10,569 nt of DNA, from assembly GCA_003476705.1 (NCBI GenBank), contig DMVM01000103.1, positions 1 to 10,569 on the forward strand, in the 5' to 3' direction. The position numbers and the translations under genes are program-made. Positions 5,872-10,569 of this stretch are shown one piece after another. Within the stretch, counting starts at the first letter, position 1; each line of letters begins with the position of its first letter. The DNA is from Coprothermobacter sp. GTDB lineage: Bacteria > Coprothermobacterota > Coprothermobacteria > Coprothermobacterales > Coprothermobacteraceae. The notes beneath the pieces are model-generated. The model was not told where the DNA came from. It made no database searches and was given only the letters and a program-made list of their open reading frames with translations.

Positions 5872-6647
5872 TGACTGCAGTGACATTATTGGATGTTAAA
5901 AATCTGAACCTGACATTTAAAGAGAAGGGAAAAGAACTTTCTGTACTGGAAGATATTAGTTTCACCTTAGACGAAGGCGAATTCCTCTGTTTGGTTGGGC
6001 CCTCTGGATCTGGGAAATCCACCATACTGCGTATCATAAGTGGCATCCTGAATGAATACACTGGCGAAGTTCTCTACAAGGGAGAGCCTAACCCCCAACC
6101 GAACCCAAACGTGAGCATGGTTTTCCAAAGCTTCGCACTCATACCCTGGCTAACTGTACAAGAAAATATAGAGCTCGTTTTGGAAGCTCGAGGCATAGCC
6201 CCGCGCCAGAGAATCAGAACAGCCCTAAGATACATCGACATGGTAGGGCTGGATTCATTTGAAGATGCCTACCCAAGAGAACTTTCTGGTGGCATGAGAC
6301 AGCGAGTAGGAATAGCCAGAGCTTTGGCAGTGGAACCTGAAATTCTACTCATGGATGAACCGTTTTCTGCTTTGGACGTGCTCACCGCAGCTGATCTAAG
6401 AGAACAAGTAGTGAATTTGTGGTTAGAGAAACGTTTGCCGCTTAAGTCTGTACTCATGGTTACTCATAACATGGAAGAAGCTGTTTTTTTGGCAGACCGC
6501 ATTTTAGTGCTAAGCGCAAGACCTGGCCACATCATTGGAGAGATAAGCGTAGACCTACCAAGACCCCGTGATTCTCGTGACAAGGCCTTTGAAGAAATCC
6601 TGGACAAAGTTTACTCAATGATTCTGTCCAGTCGCATTAAAAGTTGA
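5871..6647 (+). CDS. ABC transporter ATP-binding protein, NitT/TauT type
   Basis: The 258-residue cytoplasmic ATPase powers the permease encoded upstream. All motifs are intact: Walker A GPSGSGKST (43-51), Q-loop Gln86, signature LSGGMRQR (138-145), Walker B ILLMDEP (158-164) and switch His199 in MVTHNMEEA. The order and wording (FALIPWLTV, PFSALDVLTAADLR) are those of nitrate/taurine/sulfonate-type importers. Its length is that of a bare ATPase, so the AAA_assoc_C extension found in many relatives is absent and may be supplied by the 3792 gene. I chose ATG 5871, which overlaps the permease stop (TGATG). GGAG lies only 2 nt before it, so GTG 5880 is an alternative; longer readings into the permease are not credible. 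The last 33 bp overlap the convergent gene ending at 6615. Confidence 0.93.
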   Translation: MTAVTLLDVKNLNLTFKEKGKELSVLEDISFTLDEGEFLCLVGPSGSGKSTILRIISGILNEYTGEVLYKGEPNPQPNPNVSMVFQSFALIPWLTVQENIELVLEARGIAPRQRIRTALRYIDMVGLDSFEDAYPRELSGGMRQRVGIARALAVEPEILLMDEPFSALDVLTAADLREQVVNLWLEKRLPLKSVLMVTHNMEEAVFLADRILVLSARPGHIIGEISVDLPRPRDSRDKAFEEILDKVYSMILSSRIKS

Positions 6648-7082
6648 AAGTGAACAACTAGTGCTGTTTTCCTCAGCGGGAGCAAGAGAGAAACTAGACA
6701 TTTTTATTTCGTCGTGAGCCTTGAAGAATGCAGCGTAAGAACTCAGCGTTGAAGTGCACATAAGGTTACCGTCAACTAGGCGAATTTCATACATGGCCAC
6801 CACGTATCCTTTTATTTCCAGCACCATGTTGTAACTCGCAAATCCCGTATCCGCATAGTCAACGCCCCTGAAAACCATTGACTCATAACCCACGGTGTGC
6901 TCTCCAGTAAAGGAGGAAATACGCTCTAGCTGCTCTCTTACGGAGTCTTCAGCCAACGTTTGATATGAGTCAAATGCCTTCTGACGTTCCAAATCCGTGA
7001 AAGGTCCCAAAGTTGCATAACCAAAAAAAGACCCTAAAGCAAAAACAACAGCTAAAATAAAAGCCTTTACTTGACTGACCAT
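6615..7082 (-). CDS. Unrecognised membrane-anchored or secreted protein
   Basis: I do not recognise this 155-residue protein. It starts with a hydrophobic segment, VKAFILAVVFALGSFFGYA (5-23), that reads as a signal anchor or uncleaved signal peptide. A mixed alpha/beta region follows (about 29-130), including GYVVAMYEIRLVDGNLMC (residues 89-106), and then a Ser/Thr-rich tail with two cysteines. Most of the protein would lie outside the membrane. I place the start at ATG 7082: a TACAAT box ends 6 nt before it, which predicts an mRNA beginning at the start codon itself, and the hydrophobic segment then lies at the N-terminus. A reading from 7136 would run through the promoter and into the divergent gene. 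Its 3' end overlaps the ATPase gene by 33 bp. Its coding status rests on the open frame, the anchor segment and the promoter. Confidence 0.65.
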   Translation of the reverse strand: MVSQVKAFILAVVFALGSFFGYATLGPFTDLERQKAFDSYQTLAEDSVREQLERISSFTGEHTVGYESMVFRGVDYADTGFASYNMVLEIKGYVVAMYEIRLVDGNLMCTSTLSSYAAFFKAHDEIKMSSFSLAPAEENSTSCSLSTFNATGQNH

Positions 7083-7098
7083 AACAGTATTGTATAAT
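7071..7098 (+). promoter_or_regulatory. Strong sigma-70-type promoter of the 7106 gene, predicted leaderless
   Basis: The -35 is TTGACT (7071-7076). A 16-bp spacer separates it from a perfect TATAAT at 7093-7098. Seven bases later comes GTG 7106, so the predicted first transcribed base is about 7105. No Shine-Dalgarno is present. The -35 lies within codons 3-4 of the divergent gene. Confidence 0.7.
7089..7094 (-). promoter_or_regulatory. -10 box of the minus-strand gene, predicted leaderless
   Basis: TACAAT on the minus strand is followed by six bases (ACTGTT) and then the ATG at 7082, so transcription would start at the A of the start codon. No Shine-Dalgarno precedes this ATG. The -35 region is weak. 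The box shares two bases with the plus-strand TATAAT. Confidence 0.5.
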
Positions 7099-7105
7099 AG
7101 GCACT

Positions 7106-7564
7106 GTGAACCTGAATAAATGGATCTACTTGGCACTTATTTCCATGAGCCCCGTTGTGGAATGCCGTGGCAGTATTCCATACGGATTATTGGCAGGGCT
7201 GCCCGTAGTTGGAGTTTTCATAGTAGCATTCTTCAGTAATACATTAATGGGCATAGTAGTTTACGAAGGAGTAAAGCTACTCAAGTCCTGGCTACTCAAG
7301 TACCCAAAACTGAGGAATTACTATGAGAACTATGTGAGAAACGCCTTAAAGCGATTCAAACAATACGAAATGGGTTTAGCTGTGTCCTTAACCATTTTCG
7401 TGGCAATTCCATTGCCTGGTACAGGTGGATTCACAGGGGCAGTAGTTGCAGAAGCTCTAGAAGTAAAAAGACCTTTGGCATGGGCTTCACTGGCTGCTGG
7501 CGTGCTAATAGCCTGCACAGTGGTTACGCTCATAACATGGTCTGCTATGCAGATTGCGAGGTGA
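7106..7564 (+). CDS. Small multidrug export-type membrane protein (COG2426)
   Basis: The 152-residue integral membrane protein belongs to the COG2426 / Sm_multidrug_ex family. Two signatures show this: SPVVECRGSIPYGLLAG (15-31) and VAIPLPGTGGFTGAVVAE (99-116). Hydrophobic spans lie near 24-55, 90-113 and 126-146, with a basic helix between (57-87). The family name comes from a proposed export role; its true substrate is not established. The start is GTG 7106, which lies 7 nt behind a perfect -10 box and has no ribosome binding site. It is therefore probably translated from a leaderless transcript. The next gene begins 4 bp after the stop, forming a two-gene operon. A tandem 11-bp repeat (7276-7286 and 7291-7301) encodes the LLK repeats of the basic helix. 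Confidence 0.85.
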   Translation: MNLNKWIYLALISMSPVVECRGSIPYGLLAGLPVVGVFIVAFFSNTLMGIVVYEGVKLLKSWLLKYPKLRNYYENYVRNALKRFKQYEMGLAVSLTIFVAIPLPGTGGFTGAVVAEALEVKRPLAWASLAAGVLIACTVVTLITWSAMQIAR

Positions 7565-7568
7565 AAAT

Positions 7569-8684
7569 ATGAAAGTCAAATTCGTTGCAAGTCCCATCAT
7601 GAACTTAGCGGAAACTATGAAAAAGGAAGCTATGGAGTTTTTTGACGCTCACGGCATTACTTTGGAAGAATCGCAAGATCCTGAAGCGTTAATTGTACTT
7701 AGCGGAGGAAGCGAAGAGATTGCAAAAGACTTCTTAAAACCGGGCGTCATCCTCATACCTTTTGGTACTGCTAATGGCCTAGCTGCTAGTTTAGAGATTC
7801 AAAGTTACGCCTTGGAACACGGGTTTAATGTCCCTCTAGTTAGTGAGCTTTCAGATAACTACGTTAAGTGGCTTAGTATTTTTGAGAATTTAAAGCGGCA
7901 AAAAGCAGGCCTCATCGGTAAGCCCAGTTCATGGCTTATAAAGAGTGGTGATTACACCATACTGAGTCAGTTACAAATACCTTATATGGAAATACCTTTG
8001 GAAGAGTTGAATAATTTGCTTCAAGAAGAGGAATCACTAGCTGATGAAATCTGGGATAAGGCATCATCCTCCAATATTGAGAAAGTGGAAGTCCTAAAGG
8101 GTACAAAGGTCTACACCGCCTTAGAAAAGATCATCGATAAATACCAGCTAACCGCTTTTGCTCTCCGATGCTTTGATATGGCAGTTCAACTCAAGATAAC
8201 AGGCTGCTTATCTCTATCACTATTCAACACCAAGAAAATACCAGCTGCCTGTGAAGGGGATGTAGAAAGCCTAGTAACAATGATGATAGCGAATCAGCTA
8301 ATGGGTACACCGGGCTTCATGATAAACTTGGCACGCAAGAACCACCCCGAGTACACCTTTGCTCATTGCACCATAGCACTGGATTTAGTGGATAGCTACT
8401 CCTTGACCACTCATTTTGAAACAGGCTACAATGTGGGCATCAATGGACAATTACATGAAGGCGTTTACACAGCGTTCAGAGTGGGTAAAGACAAAAAGTA
8501 TAAGTACTTTGTAGGAGAAACTGTGGAAAAACCGCATGTGGAAAACATGTGCCGAACCCAGATCACGCTGAGGCTAAAACAGAACCCATTCAAGCGCAGC
8601 ATTGGCAACCACATGGTACTTGTGCCAGGCGACTGGAGCAAAGAACTAGCACTACTGGAGGAATTTGGCTGGCAGCTGATATAA
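7569..8684 (+). CDS. L-fucose isomerase-like protein
   Basis: The 371-residue soluble protein has the two-part layout of the L-fucose/L-arabinose isomerase superfamily: Rossmann-like N-terminal domains (1-170) and a C-terminal catalytic-type domain. Family-like features are IPAACEGDVESLVTMMI (224-240), TFAHCTIALD (263-272), FETG (283-286) and the closing GNHMVLVPGDW (346-356). Glu229, Asp231 or His266 could bind the divalent metal by analogy, but I cannot align this exactly. It is clearly shorter than classical FucI, so substrate and even isomerase activity are uncertain. The start is ATG 7569: GAGGTGA (7558-7564) lies 4 nt before it and overlaps the upstream stop codon. An in-frame TTG at 7554 is less likely. 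The gene is coupled to the COG2426 membrane protein, a pairing without an obvious explanation. Confidence 0.75.
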   Translation: MKVKFVASPIMNLAETMKKEAMEFFDAHGITLEESQDPEALIVLSGGSEEIAKDFLKPGVILIPFGTANGLAASLEIQSYALEHGFNVPLVSELSDNYVKWLSIFENLKRQKAGLIGKPSSWLIKSGDYTILSQLQIPYMEIPLEELNNLLQEEESLADEIWDKASSSNIEKVEVLKGTKVYTALEKIIDKYQLTAFALRCFDMAVQLKITGCLSLSLFNTKKIPAACEGDVESLVTMMIANQLMGTPGFMINLARKNHPEYTFAHCTIALDLVDSYSLTTHFETGYNVGINGQLHEGVYTAFRVGKDKKYKYFVGETVEKPHVENMCRTQITLRLKQNPFKRSIGNHMVLVPGDWSKELALLEEFGWQLI

Positions 8685-8685
8685 T
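8677..8685 (+). promoter_or_regulatory. Extended -10 promoter of pckA
   Basis: TGaTATAAT is a perfect extended -10 element. It overlaps the stop codon of the isomerase-like gene. The -35 region is poor, as is common for extended -10 promoters. The predicted transcription start is near 8692, inside the palindrome that follows. Confidence 0.6.
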
Positions 8686-8688
8686 GTA

Positions 8689-8718
8689 AAGTAAAGGTTA
8701 AGGTATTAACTTTTACTT
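8689..8718. promoter_or_regulatory. 13-bp palindrome over the predicted pckA transcription start
   Basis: AAGTAAAGGTTAA (8689-8701), spacer GGTA, TTAACTTTTACTT (8706-8718). The arms match at 12 of 13 positions, and the odd position would be a G-U pair in RNA. It spans about -3 to +27 of the predicted transcript and ends 3 nt before the AGGAGG ribosome binding site (8722-8727). It may be a repressor operator, a 5' stabilising hairpin, or a weak terminator for the upstream genes. No U-run typical of a terminator follows. Confidence 0.55.
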
Positions 8719-8734
8719 AATAGGAGGCTGTGCC

Positions 8735-10207
8735 ATGTGGGAAAAGTTCTTTACTGATTTTTCATTTATGGAGAACCCTGAGCTTTCTGATCTTCGTCAG
8801 ATGGCTAAGAAGGATGAAATTCCAAATCGTTATGGTATCGCGGTGTATCACTCGAAAATCAAGTCCAGGAGTGCCAAGTTTACCGAGTATCACTATGAGA
8901 TTACGCCTGACTTGGAGACTTTATTTCAAGAGGTTTTCCAGCACTACCAATCCAGAAAATGGATAAAAGTGGAAAGAAACATAGGCCAGTCCCCGGAAAA
9001 CTTATTCAGACAGCTTTACATTGTGCCATCGGAATACGCACGTCTTGCCTTTATGATGACTCATAATAACTTTGACCCAGTGGGGCAAAAGGATCCTGAC
9101 ATTTACATTGCTGCATTCCCTGATTGGCCTGACAGGCGCATATTGGTGTTTCCTAATTTGCACTTTACCATGATTCTTGGTTCAGATTACTATGGAGAAT
9201 CGAAGATGGCTGGTTTGAGAATGGCAATGCACATAATGCGCGAAGAACGTGGCGGCATCGGGCTACATGCAGGTAGCAAAATATACCGAGTCAAGAATGC
9301 CCAAGGGCAATTTACTGAAAGAGGTGCCCTAATTTTCGGTTTGTCAGGTACTGGTAAGACTACCATAAGCGTAAACAGTCACAATCTGGTGGAACCGGAG
9401 GGCGTAGAAATACTGCAAGACGACATTAACATGCTCACTACAAAAGGAAATTCCTACGGCACCGAAAAAAACTTTTATGTGAAAACGGATTCAGTGAGCT
9501 CCACACCACAGCTTCAAGATGCCTGTCTGGCTGAAGATGCCATACTAGAGAACGTGTATGTCTCTCCTGAAGGGGAAATAGATTTTGACGACATGAGCAT
9601 AAGCACTAACGGCCGAGCTGTGATAAACCGTAGGCGCATTCCCAACACCAGCGAACGCATCGATCTTCCGCAAGTAAGTTTCTTCCTATTTAACACAAGA
9701 CGCTATGATATTCCGCCTGTAGGCAAACTCACAGGTCCGGCACAGGCTGCCGCTTTCTTCATGCTTGGTGAAAGTACTATTACTAGCGCCGATGACCCAA
9801 CACGTGTGGGCGAGACAACTCGTGTGGTAGGCTTCGACCCCTTCATCATAAACAAACCAGAGAAAAGTGGGAACAGACTTTACGAAATACTAAGCAACCA
9901 CCCCATTGATGTGTACATTGTGAACACAGGTAAAATTGGTGGTTTGGACGGAATCAAGATTACACCTGAAGTCACACTCAAAATAGTGGAAAACATAGCC
10001 AGAGGCACTATAAAGTGGCAATACAACGAAGATCTGGGATACGAAATTCCTGTAGAAGTACCTGGCTTAGACCTTTCACAATTCGATCCTTATAAGATCT
10101 ATGGTAAAGAAGAATACAGGAACATGATGGAAACACTCAGAAACGACCGAAGAAATCACTTACAACAGTTCCTTGATCTTTATGACCAGATAAAAGAATC
10201 TATTTAG
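8735..10207 (+). CDS. pckA: Phosphoenolpyruvate carboxykinase, ATP family, divergent
   Basis: The enzyme interconverts oxaloacetate plus ATP with phosphoenolpyruvate, CO2 and ADP. It acts in the cytoplasm in gluconeogenesis, or in the reverse direction in some anaerobes. The 490-residue protein has the family P-loop FGLSGTGKTTIS (201-212), the metal/substrate segment DYYGESK with Tyr153 and Lys157, the acidic metal site Asp229-Asp230, Arg294 in the TNGR segment (equivalent to the ENTR motif) and the C-terminal nucleotide region with VNTGKIGG (396-403). Several stretches differ from textbook ATP enzymes: LHAGS (177-181) replaces the MHCSAN segment, and the protein is some 30-50 residues shorter. 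It is therefore a divergent branch. The start is clear, with AGGAGG (8722-8727) 7 nt before the ATG. The gene has its own promoter and palindrome. A convergent gene ends 24 bp after its stop, with no terminator hairpin between. Confidence 0.9.
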   Translation: MWEKFFTDFSFMENPELSDLRQMAKKDEIPNRYGIAVYHSKIKSRSAKFTEYHYEITPDLETLFQEVFQHYQSRKWIKVERNIGQSPENLFRQLYIVPSEYARLAFMMTHNNFDPVGQKDPDIYIAAFPDWPDRRILVFPNLHFTMILGSDYYGESKMAGLRMAMHIMREERGGIGLHAGSKIYRVKNAQGQFTERGALIFGLSGTGKTTISVNSHNLVEPEGVEILQDDINMLTTKGNSYGTEKNFYVKTDSVSSTPQLQDACLAEDAILENVYVSPEGEIDFDDMSISTNGRAVINRRRIPNTSERIDLPQVSFFLFNTRRYDIPPVGKLTGPAQAAAFFMLGESTITSADDPTRVGETTRVVGFDPFIINKPEKSGNRLYEILSNHPIDVYIVNTGKIGGLDGIKITPEVTLKIVENIARGTIKWQYNEDLGYEIPVEVPGLDLSQFDPYKIYGKEEYRNMMETLRNDRRNHLQQFLDLYDQIKESI

Positions 10208-10231
10208 TTAGCACTGGCAGTTGTTGGACGT

Positions 10232-10569
10232 TTAGCAGCCCAAATGCAGAAACGCCACAGCTTTTTCACCTTTGCTTAGGAGCTTCTCGTAAGTCTCCAA
10301 AGCTTGTGGCGTTTTCTGCTCCACACAAGCTACACCTTTCTTGTGAAGGTGTTCTGCCACAACAGGCGAAACTACCATACGCCCACTGAAACCTGTTCCG
10401 AAAACTACATAGCAAACATCAGAAGGAATTAGCTCCTGTACATCCTCTAGTACAACTTGATGGGGTTCTATTCTTTGCCAAGGTTGCGGCTCGCCATACC
10501 CAAGGAACACATCATCTCGATAAGACTTGCCCTGGATAACGATTTCCCCAAAAGCCAAACCTTCGCTAA
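10232..10569 (-). CDS. Mth938-domain (DUF498) protein, 5' end cut by window edge
   Basis: The readable part ends in the compact Mth938/AAMDC fold signature. FGEIVIQGKSYRDDVFL near the N-terminus, then YVVFGTGFSG, and HLHKKGVACVEQKTPQALE lead to the closing AVAFLHLGC. This small soluble fold is widespread in archaea, bacteria and eukaryotes (as NDUFAF3/AAMDC relatives). Its bacterial role is not defined. The frame stays open to the right edge (SEGLAFGE...). The only in-window start candidate, TTG 10558, has a GAAGG just one base before it, too close for a ribosome binding site, so the true start probably lies a few codons beyond the window. Its 3' end faces pckA across 24 bp. A long imperfect inverted repeat lies in its last 30 codons. 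Confidence 0.8.
   Translation of the reverse strand, partial: SEGLAFGEIVIQGKSYRDDVFLGYGEPQPWQRIEPHQVVLEDVQELIPSDVCYVVFGTGFSGRMVVSPVVAEHLHKKGVACVEQKTPQALETYEKLLSKGEKAVAFLHLGC
10246..10319. repeat. Long imperfect inverted repeat in the 3' end of the Mth938 gene
   Basis: The left arm (10246-10264, GCAGAAACGCCACAGCTTT) is matched by a reverse-complement arm at 10299-10319 that differs only by two single-base bulges. The loop is 34 nt. No T-run follows on either strand, so it is not a standard terminator. It could still fold in the mRNA of the Mth938 gene or in pckA read-through. Confidence 0.55.

Noticed and set aside
7276-7301. Tandem 11-bp repeat GCTACTCAAGT
   Set aside because: It lies in coding sequence and simply encodes repeated Leu-Leu-Lys in a basic helix; two copies are not evidence of a mobile or regulatory repeat.

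Overview
The window looks like ordinary bacterial chromosome from a compact genome. The signs are a CheA/CheW chemosensory operon, a PilZ protein, sigma-70-type -10/-35 boxes, GAGGTGA-type ribosome binding sites, ATG/GTG starts, very short gaps and convergent genes that overlap at their 3' ends. Base composition is moderate and fairly even. A small-genome anaerobic thermophile of the Coprothermobacter/Thermotogae/Firmicutes type would fit, but that is a guess from gene content and not something the sequence proves. There are no rRNA, tRNA, IS, phage or CRISPR signatures. No gene-free stretch exceeds 300 bases; the largest is 176 bp (3616-3791).

Layout. (1) 1-2545, minus strand: a chemosensory operon with a DUF2225 zinc-ribbon/helical-repeat protein, then cheW, then cheA, which runs off the left edge. 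(2) 2585-2932, plus: a small ICMT/PEMT-like membrane protein. Its 3' end overlaps the end of a minus-strand YcgR-like PilZ gene (2911-3615). (3) 3616-3791: a divergent intergenic region with a strong GC-rich hairpin. (4) 3792-6647, plus: an ABC transporter operon made of a stand-alone AAA_assoc_C-like protein, a fused double permease and a NitT/TauT-type ATPase, with no substrate-binding protein. (5) 6615-7082, minus: an unrecognised single-membrane-span protein whose end overlaps the ATPase gene. (6) 7106-8684, plus: a COG2426 small multidrug export-type membrane protein and an L-fucose-isomerase-like protein. (7) 8735-10207, plus: a phosphoenolpyruvate carboxykinase of the ATP family behind its own extended -10 promoter and a palindrome. 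(8) 10232-10569, minus: an Mth938-domain protein, cut by the right edge.

How the genes fit together. CheA, CheW and DUF2225 form one tightly packed transcription unit. The nearby PilZ protein suggests c-di-GMP input to surface behaviour, but the two units are separate. The ABC operon is notable because a domain normally fused to the ATPase C-terminus is here a separate first gene. Regulatory features include two divergent promoter pairs that appear to drive leaderless mRNAs (near 2546-2558 and 7071-7106), and a 30-bp palindrome over the predicted pckA transcription start.
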